DNA from: Mycetocola saprophilus
Lineage (GTDB): Bacteria; Actinomycetota; Actinomycetes; Actinomycetales; Microbacteriaceae
DNA length: 64,000 nt
Direction of reading: 5' to 3'
Assembly (NCBI RefSeq): GCF_000718085.1
Contig: NZ_JOEC01000002.1
Span: forward strand, 1-64,000
The notes under the pieces were generated by a model. It saw only the letters and a program-made list of their open reading frames with translations. It had not been told where the DNA came from and ran no database searches. The translations under genes and the position numbers were made by a program. This document shows, one piece after another, positions 25,549-36,884 of the stretch. Position 1 is the stretch's first letter; every line of letters starts with the position of its first letter.

Positions 25549-26208
25549 TTAGCGGCCGCTGGGCGTGGTCGCCAGGAGCGGGCTCAGGGTGCGCGCGCGC
25601 TCGGGCGCCTCGGCCAGGCCGGCCACCTCGAGCCAGTTGGCGATCATCTGGTAACCACCTTCGGTGAGCACGCTCTCCGGGTGGAACTGCACACCGAAGA
25701 TCGGGGAGGTTGCGTGGCGCAGTCCCATGATGACCCCACCGGCGGTGCGCGAGGTCACCACGAGCTCATCGGGAACCGTGTCATCCACCACCGCGAGGGA
25801 GTGGTAGCGGGTCGCGGTAAAGGGCTGCGGGACGCCGCGATAGAAGATGCTCTCATCGTGGGTCACGGCCGAGGTCTTGCCGTGCATGAGTTCCTCGGCC
25901 ACGGTCACCGTGGCCCCAAAGGCCTCGGCGATGGCCTGGTGTCCCAGGCACACCCCGATCAGCGGCACCTGGTGGGCGTGAGCGGCCCGAACCATCGCGA
26001 TGGACACTCCGGCGTCTCCGGGGGTTCCCGGGCCGGGAGAAACCAGAATAGCGTCGTACTCGTTCACCAGCCGGTCGGCCTCGGACGCGTCAAACGCATC
26101 GTTGCGAACAACCTCGGTCTCGGCCCCCAGCTGCTGCAGGTAGCCATTGAGGGTGTACACAAAGCTGTCGTAGTTATCGATGACTAAAACGCGGGTCATG
26201 GCCTTCAC
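25549..26208 (-). CDS. trpG: Glutamine amidotransferase of anthranilate/aminodeoxychorismate synthase
   Basis: The protein of 216-219 residues is a class I glutamine amidotransferase: LVIDNYDSFVYTL at the start, oxyanion motif SPGPGTP, nucleophile Cys in GVCLGHQ and His/Glu in FHPES. It supplies ammonia from glutamine to chorismate, for tryptophan (TrpG) or folate (PabA). The oriC-near copy in actinobacteria is usually distant from trp genes and may serve folate or both. The GTG at 26208 directly abuts the TAA of the upstream small gene; the ATG at 26199 is an alternative start. Confidence 0.88.
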   Translation of the reverse strand: MKAMTRVLVIDNYDSFVYTLNGYLQQLGAETEVVRNDAFDASEADRLVNEYDAILVSPGPGTPGDAGVSIAMVRAAHAHQVPLIGVCLGHQAIAEAFGATVTVAEELMHGKTSAVTHDESIFYRGVPQPFTATRYHSLAVVDDTVPDELVVTSRTAGGVIMGLRHATSPIFGVQFHPESVLTEGGYQMIANWLEVAGLAEAPERARTLSPLLATTPSGR

Positions 26209-26367
26209 TTACTGTTCAATGGTGACTTCTTGATTATCCACGATCGACTGGACCCAGGGAAAGCCCCAGGTAATCAGCGCGTAGACGGCGGCGCCGATCA
26301 GAATCAGGAGGAGGATCAGCCGGAGCCAGACCGGGCCGGGCAGGATGCGCCAGAGTGCTGCGTACAT
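26209..26367 (-). CDS. 52-residue single-helix membrane protein between sortase and trpG
   Basis: An ATG at 26365-26367, with GGAGG just upstream inside the end of the sortase gene, opens 52 codons ending in TAA at 26209-26211. The protein starts MYAALWRILPGP, has a membrane helix (VWLRLILLLILIGAAVYALI) and a short charged end VDNQEVTIEQ. The ATG is one base from the sortase stop and the stop abuts the trpG start, so it belongs to the operon. Small proteins with this start and layout sit beside class E sortases in other actinobacteria. Function is unknown; a sortase accessory role is a guess. Confidence 0.75.
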   Translation of the reverse strand: MYAALWRILPGPVWLRLILLLILIGAAVYALITWGFPWVQSIVDNQEVTIEQ

Positions 26368-26368
26368 G

Positions 26369-27565
26369 TTAGCCCTCCACGGGGTTCAGCGATTTGGGCG
26401 CCCCATCGGCGCGCGGGGTAAAGGATTCAAACAGTCCGTACGCGATGATTCGCTCGGCCGTCGACATGATCGGATTACAGCTGGTCAGGGTGATCACCGA
26501 CTGGGTCGCGGCTACCGAGTCCTCGCGCGGCACCGCGTTGAGCACGTCCACCGCGGTGGGCGGTACATACTCGGAGTTGCGGTACCGGTAGGTGAACCAG
26601 CCCTCGGGCGTCTCGATGACGATCGCGTCGCCCACACGAAGGTTGGCAACCTGGTTGAGCGGGGCACCGTGGGTATTGCGGTGACCGGCCAGCGCAAAGT
26701 TTCCGGGCTGACCCGGCAGCTGAGTGTCGGAGTAGTGACCGATACCCGCCTTATCCAGGGTCTTGGCCTTGGAGACGCCGCCGGCCAGCGGGGCACCGTA
26801 AGACTCGCCAAAACGCGGAATGCGCAGGCTGGCGAAGGTCTCGCCGTCTACCGGGGTGGGGATCACCGGCGCCGCACCGTCGAAGGCGGGCGCGGGGTTG
26901 TTCTTGGCGTCCTTATCCCACTGCTGCGAGAGCGAGGCCGCGGCGCCGTCCTGCTGACCGCGCTCGACCATGTCGTTGTACCAGAGCTGCCACACCAGAT
27001 AGAGCAGCATCAGTACGCCGGCGGTCAGCAGAATCTCGCCGAACGCCCCGATCACGCTGAACCCCTCAAACGGACGCTTGCGCCGACGCTTGCCGGTGCC
27101 AGTCGAAGCCGAAGTGGCGGGTGCCGCGGCCATGGCCACGGTGTGGGGTTCGGGAAGACGCCCGGATTCATCCGGTGCCGGAATCGGCTGCGGCGCGGTG
27201 GCCGGCTCATTCAGGCCGAACAGGGTCTCGATCGTGGGTGCCGATTCCTCGGGCACCGCCGGGTTTTCAGCCGGAGCGACCTCGGCGGCCGCGGGAACTC
27301 CCGGAGGCGCCTCCGGGCCGGTACCCCGGAGCACCGCGGGCTCGGGATCGGATGAGCGCCGCGTTTGGGCGGGCGAGTCCGTGGTGGAGGAATCGCCCTC
27401 CTCCGGAATCTCTGAAATCTCGGGCTCTTCGGGGGGCGTCGCGGAAGGCACGGCGGGCTGGCGGGCCGCAAGCGCATCACGCTCGGCCGATTGTTCGGCG
27501 GCCCGTTCGGCGGCGCGACGCGCAGCGCGGGTGGGCGGAATCGAGCCGTCGGAATCGGAAGACAT
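26369..27565 (-). CDS. srtE: Class E sortase
   Basis: The protein of 398 residues has a long, low-complexity, Ala/Glu/Pro-rich cytoplasmic part (about 1-200), one membrane helix (GEILLTAGVLMLLYLVWQLW) and an extracellular sortase domain. Catalytic His is in LAGHRNTHG, Cys in TLTSCNP and Arg in TAERIIAYG. Class E sortases attach LAxTG-type proteins to the wall in high-GC Gram-positives. The ATG at 27565 (MSSDSDGSIPP) is preferred; the open frame runs up to 27676 but would overlap the divergent crgA promoter and gene. The unusually long N-terminal part differs from typical srtE of about 250-300 residues. Confidence 0.85.
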   Translation of the reverse strand: MSSDSDGSIPPTRAARRAAERAAEQSAERDALAARQPAVPSATPPEEPEISEIPEEGDSSTTDSPAQTRRSSDPEPAVLRGTGPEAPPGVPAAAEVAPAENPAVPEESAPTIETLFGLNEPATAPQPIPAPDESGRLPEPHTVAMAAAPATSASTGTGKRRRKRPFEGFSVIGAFGEILLTAGVLMLLYLVWQLWYNDMVERGQQDGAAASLSQQWDKDAKNNPAPAFDGAAPVIPTPVDGETFASLRIPRFGESYGAPLAGGVSKAKTLDKAGIGHYSDTQLPGQPGNFALAGHRNTHGAPLNQVANLRVGDAIVIETPEGWFTYRYRNSEYVPPTAVDVLNAVPREDSVAATQSVITLTSCNPIMSTAERIIAYGLFESFTPRADGAPKSLNPVEG

Positions 27566-27656
27566 GGGCGTAATTCTATCCGCAGAGGGTGAAGTTTCGG
27601 CTGGCATTCGTCGCAGAGCCTGCGATGGTTGTCGTGGCTCGGCTACAATCGGGGAC

Positions 27657-27902
27657 ATGGCACGTGCAAAATCCAAGAAAACTCAGCCCGCGCAGGGCAC
27701 CGAAACCAGCGGCGAGCCGGTACCCAACGCGGTCTGGTTCAAGCCGGTGATGTTCGGCTTCATGCTCCTCGGACTCGTCTGGATCATCGTCTTCTATGTG
27801 AGCCAGGGTGTGCTCCCGGTCCCCGCACTGGGTTCGTGGAACATTCTGGTGGGCTTCGGAATCGCGTTCATCGGGTTCCTGATGACCACCCAGTGGCGAT
27901 AA
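27657..27902 (+). CDS. crgA: Cell division protein CrgA
   Basis: The 81-residue protein has a basic N-terminus (MARAKSKKTQ), then two membrane helices (VMFGFMLLGLVWIIVFYVS and WNILVGFGIAFIGFLMTT) and ends in QWR, the standard CrgA layout. CrgA bridges FtsZ, FtsQ, FtsI and PBPs at the septum and regulates growth and division. GGGGAC precedes the ATG. A TACAAT -10-like hexamer is about 15 bases before the start. It is divergent from the sortase gene and is followed by a region rich in DnaA-box-like sites. Confidence 0.92.
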   Translation: MARAKSKKTQPAQGTETSGEPVPNAVWFKPVMFGFMLLGLVWIIVFYVSQGVLPVPALGSWNILVGFGIAFIGFLMTTQWR

Positions 27903-27918
27903 TTACACGCTGGTAATT

Positions 27919-28030
27919 CCATCCACAGGGTCCTCCACAGTGTGGACAATTACACCGATGTAACTATCCCCAGGCTGTGGATAACTCTGTGGGTAACCCT
28001 GTGAATCCGTGTGGACAAGCACGTGGATAA
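27919..28030 (+). promoter_or_regulatory. Cluster of DnaA-box-like sites outside oriC
   Basis: Five 9-mers on the same strand match the complement of the TTATCCACA box at eight or nine positions or nearly so: TGTGGACAA (27941-27949), TGTGGATAA (27976-27984, perfect), TGTGGGTAA (27988-27996), TGTGGACAA (28010-28018) and CGTGGATAA (28022-28030). Two weaker boxes in the other orientation are CCATCCACA (27919-27927) and TCCTCCACA (27931-27939). The region lies in the gap between crgA and the rhomboid gene. Confidence 0.65.
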
Positions 28031-28060
28031 CCCACCACACGCCCACAATGCTCAGACAAA

Positions 28061-28104
28061 ACGCCGGTCCGGCATCCCCGTGAGGATGCCGGACCGGCGT
28101 TTTT
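28061..28104. terminator. Strong bidirectional terminator between crgA and the rhomboid gene
   Basis: A perfect 17-bp stem (28061-28077 with 28084-28100, acgccggtccggcatcc) is followed by five T on the plus strand and preceded by A residues that give a T run on the minus strand. Confidence 0.92.
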
Positions 28105-28117
28105 GCGTTCCCGAACG

Positions 28118-28981
28118 CTAGGCGTAGGTGGGCACAAACAGGCGGAATAGCGCAAGCAGGATCATGACCGCTCCCAGCGCCCCCACCAGAAGCCAGAACC
28201 TTCGGTTCTTGCCCTGGCCGCGGCACTCGTAGCAGATCCAGCCGAAGATGGCGCCGCCGATCAGGCCACCCAGGTGAGCCTGCCAGGAAATCCCGGCCCC
28301 GGGGATGAACCCGATCACCAGGTTGAGTCCCACCAGGACCAACAGGCTGCGCATCTCGTTGCCGAGGCGCCGCTGAATGACCATGAAGGCGCCCATCAGA
28401 CCGAAGATCGCGCCGGAGGCCCCCACCACCGCCTGGTTGATCGGAGCGAGGAACATCACACCGAGCGAACCGGCAAACCCGGCCATCAGGTACAGGGTGA
28501 GGAATCTTCCGCGGCCCAGCTGCTGCTCGAGGGCCCGGCCGAAGATCCACAGCGTGTACATGTTCAGCAGGATGTGCAGGATGAACGCGGTGGAGTGCAG
28601 GAACACCGCCGTCAGCATCCGCCACGGCTCAAACAGCTGCGGTTCGGAGAAGAGGGGGGCGTAGTAGAAGGTCTCGGTGAAACCGGGGATGATCCACTGC
28701 AGGATGAAGGCGACCACGGTGACCGCAATGATCACGTTGGTGACGCTGGCAAAGCGCGGGGCGACTCCCCCGCGGGCACCCCAGCGTGAGGCGCGCTTCT
28801 GGGCGGTGGACATGGCCCCGCGCTGCTCGCGCAGACACTCGGGGCAGATCACACCCACCGCGGCCGGCGTCTGGCATTCTCCACAGATCGTGCGGCCGCA
28901 GCGCTGGCAGAGCACAAAGCTCTGCCGGTCGGGGTGGCGATAGCAGACATCGCTGGCCCGGGCCCCAAAATTTGAACTCAT
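28118..28981 (-). CDS. Rhomboid-family intramembrane serine protease with N-terminal zinc finger
   Basis: The 287-residue protein starts with a cysteine/histidine-rich segment of the B-box kind (CYRHPD, CQRCGRTICGEC, CPEC; about 13-50), then six membrane helices. The catalytic serine is in VGASGAIFG and the catalytic histidine in WQAHLGG, and HILLNMYTLW carries the conserved His/Asn of helix 2. It cuts membrane proteins within the bilayer; its substrates are unknown. This oriC-proximal rhomboid next to a cyclophilin gene is conserved in actinobacteria. Confidence 0.92.
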   Translation of the reverse strand: MSSNFGARASDVCYRHPDRQSFVLCQRCGRTICGECQTPAAVGVICPECLREQRGAMSTAQKRASRWGARGGVAPRFASVTNVIIAVTVVAFILQWIIPGFTETFYYAPLFSEPQLFEPWRMLTAVFLHSTAFILHILLNMYTLWIFGRALEQQLGRGRFLTLYLMAGFAGSLGVMFLAPINQAVVGASGAIFGLMGAFMVIQRRLGNEMRSLLVLVGLNLVIGFIPGAGISWQAHLGGLIGGAIFGWICYECRGQGKNRRFWLLVGALGAVMILLALFRLFVPTYA

Positions 28982-29002
28982 ATTGTGACCCGGGCGCGCA
29001 GA

Positions 29003-29542
29003 CTAGACTGCGGCGATGTCGATGCCCTCGATGACCACGTCATCGATCGGACGGTCACGGGCGTCGGTCGGAACCGCTGCCAGCTTGTCGACGATTGCGC
29101 GGCTGGCCTCATCCTCGACGGCGCCGAAGATGGTGTGCTTGCCGTGCAGCCAGGTGGTGGGGGCGACGGTGATGAAGAACTGCGAACCGTTGGTGCCACG
29201 GCCACCGATCTTGCCCGCGTTGGCCATGGCCAGGATGTAGGGCGAGTCGAAGGTCAGGTCATCAACGATCTCGTCGTCGAACTTGTAGCCGGGGCCGCCG
29301 GTTCCGTTACCGAGCGGGTCGCCGCCCTGGATCATGAAGCCGGGGATGATGCGGTGGAAAACGGTGCCCTTGTAGAGGGGGGTGTTGCGCTTTTCACCGG
29401 TGCGCTCATCGGCCCACTCCTGCTCGCCGGTGGCGAGACCTACGAAGTTGTTTACCGTCTTCGGCGCGTGGTTGCCGTAGAGGTTCACGATGATGTCACC
29501 GTAGTTGGTGTGGATGGTTGCGACAGCGGTGTGCTTTGACAT
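29003..29542 (-). CDS. ppiA: Cyclophilin-type peptidyl-prolyl cis-trans isomerase
   Basis: The 179-residue protein is a single cyclophilin domain without signal peptide, so it is cytoplasmic. Conserved active-site segments are [37 protein letters not shown] and [11 protein letters not shown]. It speeds up proline isomerisation during folding. It is upstream of the rhomboid gene on the same strand, 21 bases apart, and may share its transcript. The ATG at 29542 has no clear ribosome site. Confidence 0.93.
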   Translation of the reverse strand: MSKHTAVATIHTNYGDIIVNLYGNHAPKTVNNFVGLATGEQEWADERTGEKRNTPLYKGTVFHRIIPGFMIQGGDPLGNGTGGPGYKFDDEIVDDLTFDSPYILAMANAGKIGGRGTNGSQFFITVAPTTWLHGKHTIFGAVEDEASRAIVDKLAAVPTDARDRPIDDVVIEGIDIAAV

Positions 29543-29646
29543 GGGTCAATTCTCGCATACTTGTTTTGTCAATCACCGTCCCGTTCCAAGGATTCGGTGG
29601 CAAGATGGTTAACCGACACGTCCAAAACGAGCAATGGAGGTCCAGA

Positions 29647-30198
29647 GTGAATCTGTCGCGTCAGCGCAAGAAAGAAATCAAGCGCCTCAAGGGAGATGCC
29701 AGTGCCCTCTGGGCCGCCCAGCAGGAACTGCTGGAGCACGCAAACGGGGTAGCACGTGAGGCCGGCCGTCAGGTCGGCAATTATGGGCGCGAGCAGGTTG
29801 TGCCCTCGGTGGTTCAGTCCTATGAGAGCCACGTTCAGCCGGTGGTTGACCGCGGCGTCTCGATCACCCGTGATGTGGTGGATGCCGCCAAGCACGGCAT
29901 CGATCACAAGGTAGTCCCCGCCCTCGGTGCCGCCGTGGGTACGGTGCTGTCCATCGGTGATGTGGCACGCGATAAGCGCGTGCAGAGCGCCCTCGCCCGC
30001 GTCAACCCCAAGGCCGCCGCCAAGCGTGCCCTGGTTGTTGCCGCCCCGCAGAAGAAGAAGCGCGGCGTGGGCAGCGTGCTGGCGATCGGTGCCGGCGTTC
30101 TCGCCGCCGCCGGTGTGGCCTATGCACTGTGGCAGACCTTCCGGGCCGACGATGAGCTCTGGGTCTCCGAAGACGAGCCGGCACAGTCCGACAGCTAA
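29647..30198 (+). CDS. Conserved-style protein of unknown function with one membrane helix
   Basis: The 183-residue protein starts at a GTG (29647) with GGAGG seven bases upstream; the longer open frame has no ribosome site. The N-terminal 125 residues are hydrophilic and helical with many Val, Gln and Lys (RQRKKEIKRLKGDASALWAA). A basic stretch QKKKRG precedes a membrane helix (SVLAIGAGVLAAAGVAYALW, about 143-162), and the tail is acidic (DDELWVSEDEPAQSD). I do not recognise a domain. The layout resembles small actinobacterial apolipophorin-like or DNA-helicase-annotated proteins found downstream of ppiA, but no function can be stated. Confidence 0.7.
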   Translation: MNLSRQRKKEIKRLKGDASALWAAQQELLEHANGVAREAGRQVGNYGREQVVPSVVQSYESHVQPVVDRGVSITRDVVDAAKHGIDHKVVPALGAAVGTVLSIGDVARDKRVQSALARVNPKAAAKRALVVAAPQKKKRGVGSVLAIGAGVLAAAGVAYALWQTFRADDELWVSEDEPAQSDS

Positions 30199-30214
30199 AT
30201 CGTCCCCGAGACGC

Positions 30215-30249
30215 CGAGGGGCCCCGAGCACAACGCTCGGGGCCCCTCG
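30215..30249. terminator. Terminator hairpin between the unknown membrane protein and the Nudix gene
   Basis: cgaggggccccgagc pairs with gctcggggcccctcg around cacaac. It ends the plus-strand gene; the Nudix gene converges on it. Confidence 0.85.
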
Positions 30250-30301
30250 TTCGTTTATGTGGCCGGATCCGCCGCCGCGGACAAGGACCACACCACGGGT
30301 C

Positions 30302-30733
30302 TTATCCGGCCTCCTGCGCCCGCCAGAGCGCCAGAGCGGCGGGAACCAGGCTCACCGTGCCCAGGTTCTCTACCTCGGCGAGTTCATGCCAGGCCGCCCA
30401 GTCGGTGGACCCGTTCTCCTCGTAGCGCAGCTCTCCGCCGGTGATCTTTGCCCGATAGACGATGCGCAGGTTGTGCAGCGGCACCCGCTTGCTGGGATCC
30501 AGACGACGATGGGTGGGCGTGACCAGCGAGTCGATGCCGATCAGTCCGGTCACCTCGGCGTGAAACCCGGTCTCCTCGAAAATCTCCCGGATCACGGCGT
30601 CCGCAGGGTCCTCCCCCGGGTCGATGCCGCCCCCGGGCAGCGTCCAGCCCGAATGCCCCCGCTCGTTCCAGTGCGCAAGCAAAATCTGTGAGCCATCGGT
30701 GATGATGCCGTACGCGGCGACGCGGATATCCAT
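30302..30733 (-). CDS. Nudix hydrolase
   Basis: The 143-residue protein is a single Nudix domain. The Nudix box is GGIDPGEDPADAVIREIFEETGF (given here only by its ends: GGIDPGED at about 35-42 and REIFEETGF at about 48-56), fitting GX5EX7REUXEEXGU. Members split nucleoside diphosphates linked to another group, such as damaged dNTPs or ADP-ribose. The substrate is not predictable. It is alone on the minus strand, between a terminator and the terminator of the tRNA genes. Confidence 0.88.
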   Translation of the reverse strand: MDIRVAAYGIITDGSQILLAHWNERGHSGWTLPGGGIDPGEDPADAVIREIFEETGFHAEVTGLIGIDSLVTPTHRRLDPSKRVPLHNLRIVYRAKITGGELRYEENGSTDWAAWHELAEVENLGTVSLVPAALALWRAQEAG

Positions 30734-30806
30734 TCCCCCAAACTACAGCCGTGTGGTGGCGGGCAACAGTAAACCGGATGCACGTTCGTCGCAGTTTCCG
30801 GGCAAA

Positions 30807-30841
30807 ACAAAACCGCCCCGTCTTTCGACGAGGCGGTTTTT
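30807..30841 (-). terminator. Terminator of the tRNA-Ile/tRNA-Ala transcript
   Basis: aaaaccgcc...ggcggtttt arms close a stem with ccgtc/gacg inside; the minus-strand reading ends in a T run. It starts seven bases after the tRNA-Ala 3' end. Confidence 0.88.
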
Positions 30842-30847
30842 GTCCTG

Positions 30848-30920
30848 TGGAGCCTAGGAGAATCGAACTCCTGACCTCCTGCTTGCAAAGCAGGCGCTCT
30901 ACCAATTGAGCTAAGGCCCC
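30848..30920 (-). tRNA. tRNA-Ala (anticodon TGC)
   Basis: The minus strand folds into a 73-nt tRNA: acceptor GGGGCCT/AGGCTCC with the expected G-T pair near the third position typical of tRNA-Ala, D arm AGCTCAATTGGTAGAGC, anticodon loop tTTGCAA and T arm GTTCGATTC. CCA is not encoded. Confidence 0.96.
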
Positions 30921-30951
30921 AATTTTCGAAGGAAGTGGAACTTCCTCAGAG

Positions 30952-31025
30952 TGGGGCTACCAGGACTTGAACCTGGGACCTCTTCGTTATCAGCGAAGCG
31001 CTCTAACCGCCTGAGCTATAGCCCC
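30952..31025 (-). tRNA. tRNA-Ile (anticodon GAT)
   Basis: The minus strand folds into a 74-nt tRNA: acceptor GGGGCTA/TAGCCCC, D arm AGCTCAGGCGGTTAGAGC, anticodon loop ctGATaa and T arm GTTCAAGTC. It is 31 bp ahead of tRNA-Ala, and the pair downstream of gyrA is a conserved actinobacterial arrangement. Confidence 0.96.
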
Positions 31026-31040
31026 CTGTGGACATCAATC

Positions 31041-31070
31041 AGAATACCGGAGGTATGAATGAATTCTCAA
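31041..31070 (-). promoter_or_regulatory. Probable promoter of the tRNA-Ile/tRNA-Ala transcript
   Basis: On the minus strand TTGAGA (31065-31070) is followed after 18 bases by TATTCT (31041-31046), 15 bases before the tRNA-Ile 5' end. This is a good sigma-70-like match. Confidence 0.6.
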
Positions 31071-31142
31071 ATCGAGCCCGCCGGGCGGCGTGTTCCGCGC
31101 AATTCCGGGCCTTGACGCGGGTGAGATTGCCCGGTTAAACAC

Positions 31143-31177
31143 CGGTGTCACTGCCTCCTGACGAGGCAGCGACACCG
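31143..31177 (-). terminator. Terminator of the gyrase operon
   Basis: cggtgtcactgcctc pairs with gaggcagcgacaccg with one mismatch, nine bases after the DUF3566 stop. The T run is weak. Confidence 0.75.
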
Positions 31178-31186
31178 AGGAAATGA

Positions 31187-31606
31187 CTAGTTGTTGGTGA
31201 AGCCCACCAGCACACCGCCGGTGACCTTCACGGCGAGGTTGTACAGCGCGGCCGAGATGGCTCCCAGCGCGGTCACCACCACGAGGTTCAGGATCGCCAG
31301 CACTGCGGCGAAGCCCATGATCCGGCCCAGGTCCAAGATCGAGGTCAGGTCGTTGCCGTCCTGCGCTTCCTTACCCGCGACGGTCTTGAACAGGTTGTTG
31401 ATCTGTTCAAAGACGCCGGTCTGCTGGAGCACCGTGTACACCAGGAAGAAGAAGACGACGGTGATGATGGCAATCGCCACGGCCGCCAGGAAGGAGAGCT
31501 TCAGGGCCGACCAGAAGTCGATGTAGACCAGCTTCAGTCGCACCTGCTTGGTGTTCTGACGCTTATTCGATTTCTTTGCGAGCTTTTCGGCAACGCTAGT
31601 ACTCAT
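31187..31606 (-). CDS. DUF3566 membrane protein
   Basis: The 139-residue protein has a basic N-terminus (KLAKKSNKRQNTKQVR), then VRLKLVYIDFWSALKLSF, the characteristic start of the DUF3566 family, and two membrane segments (AVAIAIITVVFFFLVYTVL and AAVLAILNLVVVTALGAISAALY). It is located directly downstream of gyrA, two bases after the stop, as in most actinobacteria. Function is unknown; the family is conserved with gyrase and the nearby tRNA genes. Confidence 0.9.
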   Translation of the reverse strand: MSTSVAEKLAKKSNKRQNTKQVRLKLVYIDFWSALKLSFLAAVAIAIITVVFFFLVYTVLQQTGVFEQINNLFKTVAGKEAQDGNDLTSILDLGRIMGFAAVLAILNLVVVTALGAISAALYNLAVKVTGGVLVGFTNN

Positions 31607-31608
31607 GC

Positions 31609-34176
31609 TTATTCTTCCTTCTCGGACGATTCCGTTACCGTCGGTGCGTCGGTCTCGTCTTCCCCGTTTTGTCCGTCAAGATTGCGGTCGCTATTACGCG
31701 CAAGCGCAATAATACGGTCATTATCTGCGAACCGGGCGAAGACAACACCCATGGTGTCGCGACCCTTGGCCGGAACTTCGGCCACGGCAGACCTTACCAC
31801 CTTGCCGCTGGCCAGGACCACGAGAACCTCGTCCTCGTGACCGACCACCAGGGCACCGGCGAGTTCGCCGCGGTCCTCGCTGAGCTTGGCAACCTTGATT
31901 CCCAGGCCGCCACGGCCCTGAACACGGTACTGTTCCACGTCGGTGCGCTTGGCGAAACCGCCCTCGGTCACCACGAAAACAAAGCCCTCTTCGCCGGCCG
32001 GCGGAAGCACCGAGGCCGAGAGCAGGTTGTCGTCTCCGCGGAACTTCATGCCGGTCACACCCGAGGTCGATCGACCCATCGGACGCAGCGCCTCATTATC
32101 CGCTGTGAATCTAATAGACATTCCCTGGCGGGACACCAGCATCAGGTCGCTGTCCTGTTCCACGAGCATCGCCGAAACCAGTTCGTCGCCCTCGCGCAGG
32201 TTGATCGCGATGATACCGCCGGTGCGGTTGGTGTCGTATTCGGACAGCGAGGTCTTCTTGACCAATCCGCCACGGGTAGCCAGCACCAGGAACTCGGCGG
32301 CAGCATAGTCGGGGATATCGAGGATCTGAGCGATCTCCTCCCCCGGCTGCAGCGCGAGCAGGTTGGCCACGTGCTGACCCTTGGCGTCACGACCGGCCTC
32401 GATGACCTCATAGGCCTTGGCGCGGTACACGCGTCCGGTGTTGGTGAAGAACAGCAGCCAGTGGTGGGTGGTGGTCACAAAGAAGTGCTCCACCACGTCA
32501 TCGGCGCGCAGCTGGGCACCCTTAACGCCCTTGCCGCCGCGGTGCTGCGAGCGGTAGTTGTCGCTGCGGGTGCGCTTGATGTATCCGCCGCGGGTGACGG
32601 TCAGGACCATCTCCTCCTCGGGGATCAGGTCCTCGATGTTCATATCGCCGTCGAAGCCGTACATGATCTCGGTGCGACGGTCATCGCCGTAGCGGTCCAC
32701 GATCTCGGTCAGCTCCTCGCTGACGATCTCGCGCTGACGCACCGGGCTGTCCAGGATCGCCTTGTATTCGGCGATCTCACGCTCGAGCTCGGCGGCCCGG
32801 TCGATGATCTTCTGGCGCTCCAGGGCGGCCAGACGACGCAGCTGCATCGCCAGGATCGCGTCGGCCTGCAGCTGGTCAACCTTCAGCAGCTCCATCAGGC
32901 CGGTGCGGGCCTTGTCCACATCCGGGGAGCGACGAATCAGCGCGATCACCTCGTCCAGGGCGTCCAGGGCGGCCAGGTAACCACGCTGGATGTGCGCGTC
33001 GGCCTCGGCCTTGCGCAGACGGAACTGGGTGCGGCGCACGATCACGTCGACCTGGTGCGTGGTCCAGGCGGTGATGAAGCCGTCCAGAGACAGGGTGCGC
33101 GGCACGCCGTCCACGATCGCCAGCATGTTGGCGCCGAAGTTTTCCTGCAGCTGGGTGTGCTTGTACAGGTTGTTCAGCACGACCTTGGCCACGGCATCGC
33201 GCTTGAGCACGATGACCAGACGCTGACCGGTACGACCCGAGGTCTCATCGCGAATGTCGGCGATGCCCGCGAGCTTGCCGTCCTTGACCAGGTCGGCGAT
33301 GCGGATGGCCAGGTTATCCGGGTTGACCTGATAGGGCAGCTCGGTAACCACGAGGCAGGTACGACCCTGAATCTCCTCGACGTTGACAACCGCGCGCATC
33401 GTGATCGAGCCACGGCCGGTGCGGTAGGCGTCCTTGATGCCGTTGACACCGAGGATCTGCGCACCGGTCGGGAAGTCCGGTCCCTTGATGCGCTCCATCA
33501 GCGCCTCGAGGACCTCTTCACGCGGCGCCTCGGGGTTCGCCAGGTGCCACAGGGCACCGGCGGCCACCTCACGCAGGTTGTGCGGGGGGATGTTGGTGGC
33601 CATACCCACGGCGATACCGACCGAGCCGTTGACCAGCAGGTTCGGGAATCGGGCCGGCAGAACCGCGGGCTCCTGGGTGCGACCGTCGTAGTTGTCCTGG
33701 AAGTCGACGGTGTCCTCGTCGATGTCGCGGACCATCTCCATGGCAAGCGGGGCCATCTTGGTTTCGGTGTATCGCGGGGCCGCGGCGCCGTCGTTACCGG
33801 GGGAACCGAAGTTTCCCTGGCCGAGGGCCAGCGGGTAGCGCAGCGACCAGGGCTGCACCAGACGAACCAGGGCGTCGTAGATCGCCGAGTCACCGTGCGG
33901 GTGGAACTGCCCCATCACGTCGCCGACCACGCGGGCGCACTTGGAGAACGCCTTCTCGGGGCGGTAACCACCGTCATACATCGCGTAGATCACGCGGCGG
34001 TGCACGGGCTTCAGGCCGTCACGCACCTCGGGCAGCGCACGACCCACGATCACGCTCATCGCGTAGTCGAGGTAGCTGCGCTGCATCTCCAGGCGCAGAT
34101 CAACCTGGTCGATCTTGCCGTGCACGCCGTGGTCGATCTGCTCGGCGTTTTCTTCGGAGTTAGTTTCGTCGCTCAT
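31609..34176 (-). CDS. gyrA: DNA gyrase subunit A
   Basis: The 855-residue protein has the breakage-reunion domain with catalytic Tyr in APRYTE, the winged-helix/tower region and the C-terminal DNA-wrapping beta-pinwheel with the GyrA box QHRGGKG. With GyrB it introduces negative supercoils. The quinolone-determining region reads [14 protein letters not shown], with Ser and Asp at the usual resistance positions, so no classical resistance change is present. An acidic tail ([10 protein letters not shown]) ends the protein. It is 81 bp after gyrB and two bases before DUF3566. Confidence 0.97.
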   Translation of the reverse strand: MSDETNSEENAEQIDHGVHGKIDQVDLRLEMQRSYLDYAMSVIVGRALPEVRDGLKPVHRRVIYAMYDGGYRPEKAFSKCARVVGDVMGQFHPHGDSAIYDALVRLVQPWSLRYPLALGQGNFGSPGNDGAAAPRYTETKMAPLAMEMVRDIDEDTVDFQDNYDGRTQEPAVLPARFPNLLVNGSVGIAVGMATNIPPHNLREVAAGALWHLANPEAPREEVLEALMERIKGPDFPTGAQILGVNGIKDAYRTGRGSITMRAVVNVEEIQGRTCLVVTELPYQVNPDNLAIRIADLVKDGKLAGIADIRDETSGRTGQRLVIVLKRDAVAKVVLNNLYKHTQLQENFGANMLAIVDGVPRTLSLDGFITAWTTHQVDVIVRRTQFRLRKAEADAHIQRGYLAALDALDEVIALIRRSPDVDKARTGLMELLKVDQLQADAILAMQLRRLAALERQKIIDRAAELEREIAEYKAILDSPVRQREIVSEELTEIVDRYGDDRRTEIMYGFDGDMNIEDLIPEEEMVLTVTRGGYIKRTRSDNYRSQHRGGKGVKGAQLRADDVVEHFFVTTTHHWLLFFTNTGRVYRAKAYEVIEAGRDAKGQHVANLLALQPGEEIAQILDIPDYAAAEFLVLATRGGLVKKTSLSEYDTNRTGGIIAINLREGDELVSAMLVEQDSDLMLVSRQGMSIRFTADNEALRPMGRSTSGVTGMKFRGDDNLLSASVLPPAGEEGFVFVVTEGGFAKRTDVEQYRVQGRGGLGIKVAKLSEDRGELAGALVVGHEDEVLVVLASGKVVRSAVAEVPAKGRDTMGVVFARFADNDRIIALARNSDRNLDGQNGEDETDAPTVTESSEKEE

Positions 34177-34257
34177 TTTGTCCTTCGTTACCTCTCGGCG
34201 CGGGAACCGGCCGGGTTCCGGAAGTGAAAATCGGGCTGCGGCTGGGCCGCACTCACG

Positions 34258-36864
<2,607 letters not shown>

Positions 36865-36884
<20 letters not shown>

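Noticed and set aside
26234..26242. Single DnaA-box-like TTATCCACG
   Set aside because: It is inside the 52-residue gene and isolated; one near match is expected by chance.
31609..34176. Quinolone-resistance change in gyrA
   Set aside because: The determining region keeps Ser and Asp (GDSAIYD).
31669..34227. Very long open frame on the plus strand opposite gyrA
   Set aside because: It is the antisense shadow of gyrA, a product of high-GC codon bias; gyrA itself is certain.
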